Shown here in pieces: positions 32,031-43,703 of a DNA stretch of 64,000 bases. Each line of letters begins with the position of its first letter. Position 1 is the first letter of the stretch. The notes under the pieces are model-generated. The model saw only the letters and a program-made list of their open reading frames with translations. It was not told the origin of the DNA and made no database searches. Made by a program: the position numbers and the translations under genes. The stretch lies in assembly GCA_002778195.1 (NCBI GenBank), contig PCDI01000015.1, positions 738,366 to 802,365 of the forward strand, read 5' to 3'. The stretch comes from Raffaelea ambrosiae (taxonomy: Eukaryota > Ascomycota > Sordariomycetes > Ophiostomatales > Ophiostomataceae).

Positions 32031-33565
32031 GATGGGAGGCGTTGCTGTGTCTTTTTATAGCTGGCGTGTATAGAGTTGGTTGGGTTTTGCACTTTCCTGT
32101 CGTACAGCCGAGAAAGTGCACTTGTGTGTGTACCAGGAGCCGGGGACGAACCAAGAGAGAAAAGAGCACACGAGGCGAGAGGGAGTGCCGTCGAGCTGGT
32201 GTGCGAGGTAACTAAGTGGTGATCTACGAAAAAGTGGGGTGGATATCACAGCCGATGACTGTTAGCTCGCAACGGGCGTTGATAACGAGCAGCAGCGAAA
32301 GCTGGCAAGCAAAAACACCTGGAAAGAAGGAAACAGAAACGGTCCCTGGCAAAGCGGATGCACTCAGCCGTTTTTATCGCTGGCCTGCTCTGCTTCCACA
32401 AAAAAAAAAAAGGTGAGCTGACAACGACCACGAGGCACGTTACCATTGGAAGGGACCAATGGAGAACTGGAGACGCTGGAGACGGCATTTTGAATGAGTG
32501 ATCATGCAAGAGGTGATATATAAGGTGAGGGAAAGGCCCCCCCGGTGTCAATGGCGACAGGCTGAACGACAAGAAAGCCAAAAGGGTCTCTCTCCCCCCA
32601 CACCCTTTGTCGCCAGGCAGACAAACTACATGATTATCACCGTACAAAGTATCTTTGACAGACAGCCTTCTTGGGCTGGTGAAATAGCGGGCTTGGCCAA
32701 TGAGCCAAGCGCCAAAGTGCGGGCACTCGCCAGTGGGTCTGGCGCTGCTATCAAAGAAGGTGCCCCCACTCGCGGCGAAGACGTCATCGGCGCTGGTGAA
32801 AGACGGTAATAACTAGCATCCAGTGCAACGAATCAAAGCCTCCAGGGACTGCTGGAGGCACGAGTCTGCAAGAATATAAGAATGCCAACACTCTGGTGTG
32901 TATTTACATTTTGTATCCTATATTCTAGTTGACTGCCACAGTGCATCCTTCGGGCCACAGAACTAGCACTCCTGGGCGAGGAGCCTTTTTGTACGGAGGA
33001 CCAGTTTGCACCGTTTCCAGCAAGTTGCTGGCGTTTGTTGGCGACAGAAAAGGAGTGACAAAAAGGTAAAGAGAAAGACAGACGAGACCAAAATTGAAGT
33101 ATCCAAAAATAAAATAAAAGCCCTGTATAACACCATTTCCATCCTATCCCAACCGTCCAATGCTCCCTGCACACTGACCCGATAATGGATTTGCCCAAGA
33201 CGCCGCGCAAAGCGAAGTGAGTTAAAACACAAAAACAAAAACACAATGACTGACAAAGGAAACAAAAAAAGAAGGCTTGAAGAAAAGAGACTCGAAAGAA
33301 GAGGACTGTAAGAATAAATAAACGGGTGCAAAGAGTGTAAAACGAAGCTTAAAAGAATGCTGCCATGGACCCAGTTTTCCGTTCCGTGATTGATTTCCCA
33401 GGATGCAAGTAAAGATCGAACGAACAAAAGACAATGTGAATACTGCAGTGAAAGAAGAAGAGAGCGAGAAGAAAATAAGATCGTGCTGCGTAAGTGCGTG
33501 GCTGGTTCTTGGTTGCAAGGCGACGTATACCAAAGGAGAGTATCCAAAACGACAGCATGCGGCGA
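32031..33565. other. Intergenic region, 1.5 kb
   Basis: Upstream region of pyroglutamyl peptidase and 3' region of the next minus-strand gene. It includes poly-A near 32400-32412 and an A-rich purine tract at about 33050-33350. Open frames here show no domain. Confidence 0.5.
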
Positions 33566-35389
33566 TCAAGCGGACAGAGCGAGGCCGCTGTCTATCGATG
33601 AAGTCGACCGGGTTGGCTCAGCTTTCGGGTCACTCGTAGTGGCGGTGCTGGCCACAGTCGGAGCATGTTGCTCGCTCACGGACGATGCTCTATCCAATGG
33701 CGAGTTCTCCTTCCCCTTGTCCATCTTGGTCTTGTCCGATGTCGCTGCTTCGGCCTTGCTGCTGGCATCCGAGCTGAGAATCGGTTCCAGCTTGTATCGC
33801 TGGTTCTGTGAGTTTGCCATGCGTGCTTCCACCGTCGCAATTGCCACGGCCGCCGTTATCGTGGAATGTGCCGCTGACGTCGTCCTGCTGTTGCTCCGGG
33901 TACGGCCTTTGGGCACATCGTTGGCCGCCTCCCTATTCTCCGTGGTTTGTGTGGACTGCCCTTCGGGCAGCGGCCCGGAAGCGTTCGCGGACCCTGAGCC
34001 AAACAGAGGGAACCGCCATTGTGTGTTGAGTTCCGCTTCATCGTCAGAGGACCATGTCGGGTCCTCCAAGGATGAAGTCAAGCTGCCGCTCCGGCTGCGG
34101 TTCCTGCTCTGCAACGCTGCTCGCTGCTTCGACCGGCCGCTCTTCATTCGCGGTGCCGACCGGCTAGGGCTGGTACCCAAGGCTCCTAGCCCGTCCTCCC
34201 CCCCCGCGTTGTGGCCATCAACAGTCTCGCCAGTGGACGTCGGAGTCACTGCTCTTCCGTCGCTGGCAAAAGCACTGTTGTTGGAGTTGACACGCCTGAG
34301 TCTCGCTTCCAATGCCATCCTGCGTGTCAGAGATACTTCTGAGCCTGGCGGCGGGTGTCTCCGGGCCCCATGGCTGGCGCTGGAGCTTGCAATGCTCGTG
34401 CTGCGACTGACTGGCACCTTGCCTTCCATCACTTTGGCTGGAGGCGGCGGCTGGAGCATCCAGCGCAGCGCATCTTTGTGGACCGGTCTCGTGGACACGA
34501 CAGGCGGGTGGTATTCGTTGACTGGCGGGTGGATCATCGTGGGCGCGTAGAAGTTGGCCCTCTCCTCCTCGGTGACAAGACGCTCTTTGTTGAGTCTGCT
34601 TTCCAGCAGACGGCCCGCCGATGAGCTGGCTTTAACAATAGCATCCATCAGCTTGTGCGTCCGTGATAGCTCACTGCCCCAAAGCTCCTCATCTTCCCGC
34701 TGGTATCGCTTGTAGTTCCAGCCTTCGCTCGTCGAGGTCGTCGCCGTGACCGTCATTTCCACCATATTCATGCTGTGGGAGTCATCCGGCAGCAGTGTCG
34801 GGCTTGCCGGCGCCTGGGCCGCACCATTTGTACCGGCGCCAGCGACATTTCCAAGGCTGCTGTTGTTGTGGCTGGCATTGCCGTCCCGACTTGTTGGTTT
34901 GCTTGCCGGGTGGCTCGACGAATCTGGCAGACCGGTAGAGCCTGTTGTCCCAGCCGCTATCCTGGCGGCTGCTGGCATAGTGATCACGATGCCAGTGTTG
35001 CCAGATGGCAAAGGTGGGGTTCCATTGCTTGCGGCCCCGTCTGCAGTGTTCGGAACGCCGTTGCTGCTAACAGCGAGACTGCTACGTGTTGCGCTGCTGT
35101 CCTTGCCGGCACTGGCCAACTTGCGCTGACTGGAGCTCTTGTTATTTGCGCCAGAGCGGCCCTTCTTCGGCAGGTGTGGCCCCATGCGGATGTCCTCTTC
35201 CCAGTATGGATTCTGGCTGAAGGGGCTCGGATGGCGGTACAGCGGAGGTGAGTCGGCCTCCATTTCGGCCCGCGCTTCGCGTTCTCTCCGGGCCCTCTTC
35301 TTCGATCGGTATCGGTTTCGGGCGGCCATGCATGGTGTGCAGGCCAGGACGTAGAAAATGGCCGATTGTACGGCCACGGGGAAAGACAT
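33566..35389 (-). CDS. Ser-rich fungal protein of unknown function with N-terminal hydrophobic segment
   Basis: Single exon, 607 aa, ATG at 35389. Residues about 5-20 (VAVQSAIFYVLACTPCMAA) are hydrophobic and are followed at once by a strongly basic stretch (RNRYRSKKRARREREAR), which suggests a signal anchor with the rest in the cytosol. Most of the protein is low-complexity Ser/Thr/Ala/Gly. One block, about residues 225-335, looks conserved: GWNYKRYQREDEELWGSEL, MDAIVKASSSAGRLLESRL, EEERANFYAPTMIHPPVNEYHPP and RPVHKDALRWMLQPPPPAK. I recall similar blocks in other filamentous fungi but know no function. Many Ser-Pro and Arg-x-x-Ser sites could be phosphorylated. Confidence 0.82.
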   Translation of the reverse strand: MSFPVAVQSAIFYVLACTPCMAARNRYRSKKRARREREARAEMEADSPPLYRHPSPFSQNPYWEEDIRMGPHLPKKGRSGANNKSSSQRKLASAGKDSSATRSSLAVSSNGVPNTADGAASNGTPPLPSGNTGIVITMPAAARIAAGTTGSTGLPDSSSHPASKPTSRDGNASHNNSSLGNVAGAGTNGAAQAPASPTLLPDDSHSMNMVEMTVTATTSTSEGWNYKRYQREDEELWGSELSRTHKLMDAIVKASSSAGRLLESRLNKERLVTEEERANFYAPTMIHPPVNEYHPPVVSTRPVHKDALRWMLQPPPPAKVMEGKVPVSRSTSIASSSASHGARRHPPPGSEVSLTRRMALEARLRRVNSNNSAFASDGRAVTPTSTGETVDGHNAGGEDGLGALGTSPSRSAPRMKSGRSKQRAALQSRNRSRSGSLTSSLEDPTWSSDDEAELNTQWRFPLFGSGSANASGPLPEGQSTQTTENREAANDVPKGRTRSNSRTTSAAHSTITAAVAIATVEARMANSQNQRYKLEPILSSDASSKAEAATSDKTKMDKGKENSPLDRASSVSEQHAPTVASTATTSDPKAEPTRSTSSIDSGLALSA

Positions 35390-38300
35390 TTTGGGTCAAA
35401 GTCAGGTCTTCCCTTTTTTTCGGCTTGAATAATTCGGGTTTCGGGTTTGTCGTCGCCGTGTAATCACCACCCCTTTTCGTTTTTCTTTTCCTCTCTCTTT
35501 CTCTTGTTCCTTGCTTTTTATTCCTCCTCTTGTCCTCCCCTCCTCTTCCTTGATTCGTCCCGCACTGTTCCCGTTCGATGCGTTGCGCGGACTCCCAGTA
35601 GTCCGGGTAATTTGATTGCGACCCCAGAAATGTGAAGCAAGCCAATGGCAAGCTGTATGCGCATCAATCCGGATGAAAAGCGACAGAGGGCTGCCGGGAA
35701 GGGCGTCGATTGCGCAGAGACTATTCTGGTCGGGCCAAGGATGATAACTGTAATTGGTTGCCTCCGGCGAGCAGGTCCTTCGCGACCAAGGACCGGGAAA
35801 TATGCCACAAACGAAGTGTGGAGAAAATTGTATGAGGGTGGTCCAGTCGTCGTGCACAAGACATGTGTCAGTCCGGAAGACACAAGCGAAAAACAATACA
35901 CGAGAGAAAAAAAGGGCCGCGCCCAAAACTATGCCCAGCGCACAGCGCGAGGATCGAGTTTGAAACACGGTGGCCGTGGTAAGCCGAACGGAGACGGGCG
36001 AAAAATAAAAGAGCCGATCAGGAACGGCAAACAAAGAAGCCGGGAACTATTGGTTTTCCCTGTTGTTGTCCTGACAAAGGCAAACAGTCGGACGGGACTG
36101 ATTGCGAAAGGCGTCGCAGGTTGTCTGTCGCCAAGCCCGAGGTTTCGTCCTTTTTAGGGGGTGGGTTGCTGCCAATGGCCAGATAATCCAATGTGTTCAA
36201 GAAACACGCGACTCTGACAAAGATGCGACTCTCACAAGCAGGAAAGGAAGGTCGGCTTTGGATGTGCCCCGGTTGCCTCCACTGTGCTGCTTGTGTCTCC
36301 AACGCGCGACACAAGTTCCCACCGAGATATGTCGGGGAGGGAGAAGGGATACTCTGTCGTTGGCAGTGTGTCGCAGGACAGCTGTGTTTCACACCGAGAG
36401 CGTACTCGTAGGAGGAGGCGTTCTGTCTCTCGGACAGCAAAGTGTTTTTCTTTTATTCTTTTTTTTTTCCTTTGGCGAGATCAAGGTGGTTCTTTTCTCG
36501 AGAGAAAGCGGTATAGGAGTCGATATACTCGACAGGACGCGACAGCGGTTGACTGCGTCTGGTTCTCGAAAATTGGCCTGCGCACATGTACGAGAACACG
36601 ACAGAACACGAGAGAATCGAGGGAGAGAGCTGGTGGATCGCCGAGGAAACGTAGATGGTCGACTTTGTAAATAAGAAAAGGGGGGGAGGGGTCCCTTCGT
36701 TCTGGTTTGTAACTAAGACTGGCCCAGAGGCAGGGATGGAGAGAGCGTGAGAAAGAAGACAAATTCAGGAGAGAACCCGGACGTAAATGAGAGTGCCCAG
36801 AGGGGGAAAAAAGGGAGAAAAAAGAAAAGAAACAAGGCGGCGTGAAAAGAATAAGGAACGGATCCGGGCGGAGAATCGGCAGCGCAAACAAAAAAGAAAA
36901 GAAAAGGCAGCTAGAAAACAACAGGAAAGACAGAGGAGGCTATTGGGCTGGCGGAATGGGAAGGAAGCGACCCAAAACGGAAGGAAAGAAAGGGAGTGCT
37001 GCATGCAGGGCGGGAGCGACAGAGGAGAGCGGCCGCGCGAAGAGCGCGAGGCAGAAAGCCTCGACGCTGTGGGGTGGACTGGATGGGGGGACATAGCGTC
37101 ACTAGGGCGGCGGTCTGCACGGATAGTTACATCTTAGCTGCGCCTGTAGGGGACCGAAATACAGTGGGCTCTGTCCGCCCTTGTCCTCCCTTGTTCCCTG
37201 TAGCGCGCACTATTTGGCACTCGGTGTCGCACGTATGGAGCCAGACGCGGCGAGAAGCCAGCCAGAAGAGCAGGAGCTACGCTGGTGCACAGAGAGGAAG
37301 GCGCGGCGGGGATGCTTGGATGGGGAGGAAGGTGCGTTGGGGTGATGGGTGCGAAGGGGTGTGTGTGGGGGATGATGCCTGTCTATCGTCTGTCGTCTGT
37401 CGTCTGTGGTGTTACGGGGCATAACGGAAGGCAAGAACGAGGTGCCTCGCCGGTTCTGTTCTGTCTGTCTGCGTCGTCTCTCGAAGGATGGGGGGACGTG
37501 TCAGAGGAAACAGGAAGGAACGATGAAGGCATGTGGCACTGCCCAGGCCCGTGGGCGGGTCGTAATACTGTGTACTGTGTGCATTCGCCTTTGCTTGCTT
37601 ATTTGGATGCGTTGCTGTGTTGTCGGCTGCGACGTGGCCAATCTCTCTGGCGTCGTCGCAGTCCTACCAAGGAATGAATGGATGTTCCTACTATGTACAA
37701 GACATGAGGAATAATAGCTACATAGTGGTTAATAACTACATTCAGCAGACTGCCCCCCCCCCTCCCTTCCACCGAAACACGCACACAGTTGCTAGCAGGG
37801 CTGCTGGAAACACCCCCCTGTTCCAACCTGGGCAACGATTATCGCCATCCGTTTTTCGTTTGTTCCCTTGGGCTGGTGGTCCGTGGCCGATCCGCCCTGC
37901 CCTGGTCTGCCTAATGTGCTGTGTGCTATTTATGTGGGACACTTTGACGGGCTCGCAAGTTAATATTCGTTCCGTACTAACAATATGGCCTTTCCCATGA
38001 GTGCCACGAGCCACGTCGCGGGTATGTCGGTGGACATCTTTGCGTGGCATATCAAAATAAGCACCAACAACGCCAAAACATGCCAAAAAGCCACCACTGG
38101 CATGTGATCTCATCGAGGACTCTATGTGCGCACGGCAGCATCGGACTGTGCCAAACGCGAGGCATTTATAGCGGCCCAACTCATCCCCCCCTCCGAATAA
38201 GATATACGATTACGACCAAGACGCACAAGAAAACGCCAAATCAAGGGAACCAGCAACGGGGCTGCCAGATGGCGCAAAGCGACAGCACAGCGGGAGGGCC

Positions 38301-40498
38301 ACAAACGCAGCTAAAGCTGGAGCCGAAGAATCCAGAGACACCGAGGGAAAACCTTAATGAAAAAGCAAAACAACCAAAAAAGTGCGCACGTCCAGACCGC
38401 CTTAGTCACCGTCTTGAACACCGTCTTGAACAATGCCTCTTTGCACTACGAGTACACAATCGAATACGACAGTACTATGTACTTTGTAGTTAATGATCAG
38501 ATGCATCTGCAAGCGAGCCACCCCGCCCAGAGGCTCCAGAACCCCGAAACCTCCGAAGCACTAGAAACAAACACCAGACACTCGATACGCTCCAAAGGCA
38601 CATGGAGCAAAACGTCTTGTTTGGGCATGCAATTCGGTGCATTCGGTTGGCCAATTCAATCTAGGCCAGCTATGCGGCCGCTAGCTGGGCAGGCTTGGCA
38701 CTAGTTCACTGCACCACGCAGTGCCGATGGCCACAGCAGGAACCAAATTGTCCTCAGCCAAGTGCCCAAGATTGAATTTGTTTTCAATCAAGCTGTTGAA
38801 TTGCGGGCACAGATGCAGGTCGAGTTGCTTTGGCTTCCTTGCCAGTTCCAGCCGTCACTGAGACGTGGCTTACCGGGTATCTCAAGGGCGGACCGAGTTC
38901 AGATACAACGAACTGTTTGGCGAGGAGGTTTGCCTGCATGGTATTTACACTTTTTCCAAGCTCGAGGGCACACGAAGGACACAGAGGAGACACAAGCTCG
39001 TGCCTTTTTTGGTTTGGTTTAGTTTGGTTTGGATCTAACTGGGTTTGACAACCAGTCCGTCTCTGATAGGTGTCCCCAACAGAAAGGCAATATCATGACT
39101 CGTGTCCCATGCCTCTTATCCCATGCCCATACCTCTTGTCCATGGTCGACTGGGCCCGCCGAGCTTCGTTCCTAGAGCACAAGTACGCGTGGTTTGCGCC
39201 GTAGCCCTTTCTTCATCCTCGGCTACCAGAAGCCCTGCTCGCTTACCGCCAGGGATAAATATTGTTTGGCTGGCCTAGGTGGCTAGTTCTGCTTAGTACG
39301 TACGTTTGTTCTCTTTCTTTTTTTTTCTTTTTTTTTTTCTCAGTCATTGACACTGTCACAAAGTAATACCCAATTGCCAAGGCCGTCTGGGACAAGCCTG
39401 GAATAGGACCTGTGCCGTTCCCTCCCAGTTGCCGCATGGCCATCTGAAAATACTACCCAACATTTGCGCAAACCCCCGGCCGCCGATCGTGTGCATCGGC
39501 ACCAAGTATGATTTGTTGGGTCCCCCCTCCCCGCCCCCCCTGGTTTAGTTAGCCGACTTCTTGTTTCTTGATCGGCATATCGACACACCTTCTGTTGCCA
39601 CTCTCCTTGGCCGCTGGAGATCCTGCATTACAGCTCAAGTATGCCTCTGTCTTTCATGTTCTCGTTATTTGACTGTCGACGTCAAATAGAAATGGCCTGG
39701 CCACGCATACATGTGCCTGCCTCATGATTGTGGCCCATGCATCATAACGCGACGGTGCCGCGCAGCATTCGCGAGAAAGTCAATGAATGGCAGGCAATCA
39801 TCAGACGAGTAAAGAAACAGAAAGAGGGCGAGAACACACGCTAAAACTATGAGACCAGGATGAAAATAGAATATCGTGTCTCTAACTGGTATATGGCTAT
39901 TCTGTCTCGCTCGCTGCCTGACAAACGATATTGGTTTGTTTTTGTTCATTGGAAAATACAAGATACAAAAGACAACGAGGACAAAAAAAGATACAGAAAC
40001 AGAAAAGGAAACGAAACCAAACAAGAGGCGAAAAGAAAAGAAAAGAAACAGACAAAGAAAAACAGAGCACATGTGCCTATCAACAATTTTTTTTGTTGCC
40101 CGACTCCGATGTAGACAAAAATATCCAGGACCAGATTGCCTCGACGCAAGGCTATGTATGATACATGTCGAGGCTATTCTTGCACGCCGTGAGAAATCTG
40201 CCGGATACAATCAAAAGGAAAAGAAGGGGTGTCGGGACCAATACTAGCGTTGGGGATGTCCAGTCCACAAAAAAATGTGTTCCCAGTCCAGAATAATATA
40301 CACGCGAATAGCAAGAAGATGCCGAGATGAGGGCGCACACAGAAAACGAGTCGCAATTATGCACCCCGTAGCTGCTTCATCTGTCCGGCCAATTAATTCG
40401 GCTGGCATGTCAGACAAGAAGAATCGAAAAGCAAAATAAAGAGACGAACATAACCGGATGTAGTCGGCAAGTTCGTTGGAGGGTAGCCAAAGTGAGCA
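35390..40498. other. Gene-poor region, 5.1 kb
   Basis: No gene could be supported. The left part is the promoter and leader of the 35389 gene and includes a long purine-rich (plus strand) tract at about 36780-37080. Between 37686 and 38500 lie copies of the TACTATGTAC / TAGTTAA motif family (37689-37698, 37720-37738, 38471-38495) and a small direct repeat, CGTCTTGAACA at 38410-38420 and 38422-38432. The right part (39300-40500) has T- and A-rich tracts. No RNA gene was recognised. Confidence 0.5.
36780..37080. repeat. Long purine-rich (plus) / pyrimidine-rich (minus) tract
   Basis: About 300 nt are overwhelmingly A and G on the plus strand. It sits 1.4-1.7 kb upstream of the minus-strand gene starting at 35389, so it may be part of a CT-rich promoter or leader. 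Confidence 0.6.
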
Positions 40499-41824
40499 TT
40501 AGACATCCCACTCCTTCTCTTCCTCATCATCCGCAGGGCCGTCGGTGCTCAGAGCAGCAAAGGCAGACTGCTGCGTAAAGACCTTGCCAGACCGCTTCTT
40601 GTCATTTGATGCCGTTGGGGCCGGTGTCGGGGCCAAGGGAGTAGCAGCCGCTTTCGTGGCAGGTGCAGCGGGCTTCTCGTTTTCCGAGTTCTCCGCCGTG
40701 GCGGCCTTGTTCTTAGACTTGCGTGATTTTGTCTTGACAGTGCTCCAGCTGTCTTCGTCTTCTTTGCGCAGCAATTCCATCTGCTCCTCCTCGGATGGGA
40801 GTGAGGATTTCCAATCCTCCGCCTTATCGAAAGACTGCGAGGATGGCTTCGATGTGTCCGGCTTCTGCGTGTTGGCGCCAAATGTGTCCAGCGGCTCTAC
40901 TGGGATAAAGCCGTTGGTGCCAGAAACTCCAGAGTCGACGGACTTGGTCGGCTTGGCATCGCCATTGGTGCCGTTACCTGTCCAGACGCTCGGCTGGCTC
41001 CTGGCCTGCGCGGCCACAAAGGCGGAGCCATCCTTGGCAGCCCGGCCCTCAGCAATCCGAGCCGTACGGCGTTGTGCCTCCAACTTGACCTTCCGTTCCT
41101 TTTCGTCCTCCTCCCGGATTGCCTTGGCCAGTTCAGCCTTCTTGCGATTCTGGCGCTGCTTCTTGCTCTCGGCTGGCTCCGGCGCGGGCTTTGCCTTCTT
41201 GTTCTTTCCAGAAGGCTTCTCCTCCGTCAAGGTTAGCCGCAGGACAGACGGGCCCGGCGCGGGCTTCTCGAGCATGTCGTCGACATTTCCTGCTTCGGGG
41301 GCGGCGACCAGGACAGGGGAAGCCGCAGAGGACCGGTCGTCGTCGGCATCAACGCCGGTTGTGGAGGAAGGCGCTGATTCGCGGCCGTTATCGGCAGAAG
41401 CCAGGCGCTCCTCGGCGCGAGACTGCTTGACGCTCTTTTGCCGCGCTTCGTCCTTCTTCTTGGACGTGAACTTTGTGCCCTGCTTCACGTTGGACAGCTG
41501 GCGGGCAAACTCGCGGTTGCTTGCGGCATCGTCGTCATCAGTGCTGTCGGTGTAGGTGGCCGCCCGCGGCGCTGGCACTGCCGGTGCTGTTGCTGTTGTT
41601 ACCGCCTTGGCCTTGGGCGACCCGCCATCAGCCCGAGTCCGCTTCGCCTTGGCCTCCTTTGGCTCCTTCTTGGCGGATGCGTTCAGGCGTTCCTGCCGCT
41701 GGCGTTGTGCTTCGGTTCTAGCCAGCTGAACCTGGCGCTTTTTGGTCCATTCTCGGAGCGTGTAGCTCCCGAAGATGCCCAGAACGGCCACCCAGCCAAT
41801 CAGAGTAGACATTGAGACACCCAT
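40499..41824 (-). CDS. Membrane-anchored Lys/Glu-rich fungal protein of unknown function
   Basis: Single exon, 441 aa from the ATG at 41824; a second Met four codons later is also possible. Residues 1-22 (MGVSMSTLIGWVAVLGIFGSY) form one transmembrane segment, followed by a highly charged region with coiled-coil character (KKRQVQLARTEAQRQRQERL). Further blocks are SNREFARQLSNVKQGTKF, a Lys/Arg/Glu helix near residue 230 (SKKQRQNRKKAELAKAIREE) and near the C-terminus DSWSTVKTKSRKSK, FTQQSAFAALS and the acidic end DDEEEKEWDV. I recall similar conserved fungal proteins of unknown role. A small ER or mitochondrial membrane protein with a cytosolic tail is a guess. Confidence 0.85.
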   Translation of the reverse strand: MGVSMSTLIGWVAVLGIFGSYTLREWTKKRQVQLARTEAQRQRQERLNASAKKEPKEAKAKRTRADGGSPKAKAVTTATAPAVPAPRAATYTDSTDDDDAASNREFARQLSNVKQGTKFTSKKKDEARQKSVKQSRAEERLASADNGRESAPSSTTGVDADDDRSSAASPVLVAAPEAGNVDDMLEKPAPGPSVLRLTLTEEKPSGKNKKAKPAPEPAESKKQRQNRKKAELAKAIREEDEKERKVKLEAQRRTARIAEGRAAKDGSAFVAAQARSQPSVWTGNGTNGDAKPTKSVDSGVSGTNGFIPVEPLDTFGANTQKPDTSKPSSQSFDKAEDWKSSLPSEEEQMELLRKEDEDSWSTVKTKSRKSKNKAATAENSENEKPAAPATKAAATPLAPTPAPTASNDKKRSGKVFTQQSAFAALSTDGPADDEEEKEWDV

Positions 41825-43703
41825 AATTTTGACGAGTCGGACTGATTCCAAAGTTGAAGACAATGGGAAACGAAAATGAGATCGCATAGGGCGCGAGAGG
41901 AAGAAAAAAAGAAGGCAGAAGCAAAAAGGGGGGGGCGAAGAAGAAGCCAGCAACGGTGGCCGCTGTTTGGTGCTATGAGAGGGGGGGAGTGCTCGAAAAG
42001 TTGAACAAAAAAAAAGACGACAATGCTTGTGCGTAGAAAAAAAAATTCGGTCGTCTGCGGTTTGTGGGCTGTGCAATTCCGCTGACGTCGGGCGAACCGT
42101 TGGTCCGCGGGGTGATGTAGTCTAGATGCGAATTCGCCAATGGATGGATGTCCTCAGACGTCCAACATGAGCTGAGAAGCGGAATGACGTTGACAATCGA
42201 CAAATGCACACGTCAAGTAGGTTATGAGGCCGTAGGGAAAACGTAGGGGAAAATGACTCGACACCAAAATAGGGGTTGACTCAGGGGTGTGCGAGAGTGC
42301 CTGAATCCTCGATTGTGACAAAGAGGCACAAGCGTCGTACAGGACACAAATATGTAGGCCGGAAACGTCGACCGTGGGCCCAAAGAGTGTAAAGGAAGCT
42401 CAAGCAAGCTGCTGCCGCCCACGAGTTGAGGGAGACGGAAACCGGTCGTTGAGTCGAGTCTTCGATGGACGAATTAGAAGAGGAGAGGGGCGCTGGTTTT
42501 GTGTCGTGCAGCTCTCTGGTATAAAGGAGGAGACGAGGAGAAGAGGAGACGTAGCTTAAAACAGACGGCGATGCTGCGAGAGTGGCCAAAGGGGGGTGCG
42601 TCACCAAAGAAAAAGGAGGCAGGAGGGAGAGCCCAAAATGAAAAATAAATCAGGAGAAGAAAGGAAGCGAGGCAGAAGACGATGAGTGCACCCGATGTGG
42701 CAAGAAGGACGTTGTCGAACAGCAAGTGTTACGAGAGCAGCAGGAGCTCATTGGGGTTTGGGGGACGTCAGGGCAGGCGCGATGGAAATAAACAGGTGGC
42801 TTTTGTCGCGGCTTCACCTTTTTGGGTTTATTGGGTTTTATTACATTTTATTTTGCATTTATTTTATTGCGGCGCCACCTGGTGGTGCCGTAGCTGGGGG
42901 CAGCTGCAACACGGAGCCACAACCACCACAGGAAGGAGCTATTCCCCCCTCCCTTCGCTGGTGCCACAATATTATTCGGGGCACATTCTGTGTCAAGTAA
43001 ACCACGTGATTTCCAGCCAAGTCGGCCTTTTCAAGCCACACTCCAACATAGGAAGGAGAAACAGCGAGGGCCCCGCTTCACCGACTGGGCACTGTATTTT
43101 GCAACACCGCCCCTGAGAGTGGTTCTTGCGAGTAACAGGAGTGGCCACTTCGAGATGGCATCTCGCTTCTTCTATGTTCGTGTGCCGCGGACGTGTCTGG
43201 GAAGTGCGCGAAGAGGATTCGCCTAGCTTTGTAATTTGCAAACGAGAAGAACGCTGCGAGAGACAGAATGTGCATTTGTACCTGCCCTGTCTAGGTGCTG
43301 ACAAAGCGTAGGGATATGTGGATATCCACACAGTGCATACCCGGCGTCATAATGGTACCTGCACGTTGTTCGAAAGCAGGCGGAGTGTGTTATGGTGCAT
43401 TGGTGCCCTCTCTGAGACTGATAACGGACATCTGCACGATAACGACCTTTGCACTTCCATGCTGGCTCCTCTCTCTTCGTAAATCCAGAGTGCATGTCAG
43501 TTGAGCCGTTCACACGGATACGAATATAACGGTCAGGAAGGCAGCTCCTATCCAATTTCGGCTCACTCTTCGGCTCACTTCCCCACTCACCTCTCACTTT
43601 GTATCTGACTTCATCTCGTGCCGCATCCCGGAGGCTCTGACCCCGGAACTTGCCCGCCAACAAACATCCTGCTTCTAGATCGGAAAACGGTACCAATAAC
43701 GCC
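41825..43703. other. Divergent promoter region of the 41824 gene and the nucleoside hydrolase
   Basis: The 1.9 kb hold a TGACGTC (CRE-type) site at 42083-42089, T/A-rich stretches at 42820-42870 and a partial direct repeat of TTCGGCTCACT near 43555-43580. The open frames, including one of 206 codons antisense to the hydrolase start (43223-43843), show no domain. Confidence 0.5.
42083..42089. promoter_or_regulatory. CRE-type site TGACGTC
   Basis: The site lies about 260 bp upstream of the 41824 ATG. In fungi it is bound by bZIP factors of the ATF/CREB class. A second copy is at 54594-54600 in the Rvs167/NFS1 promoter. Confidence 0.3.

Noticed and set aside
33390..34550. 386-codon plus-strand frame antisense to the Ser-rich protein
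   Set aside because: Overlaps the 607-codon minus-strand gene, whose frame holds conserved-looking blocks and a good ATG.
36787..37137. 116-codon Lys/Arg/Glu-rich frame
   Set aside because: It is the translation of a purine-rich tract; such tracts are open in several frames without coding.
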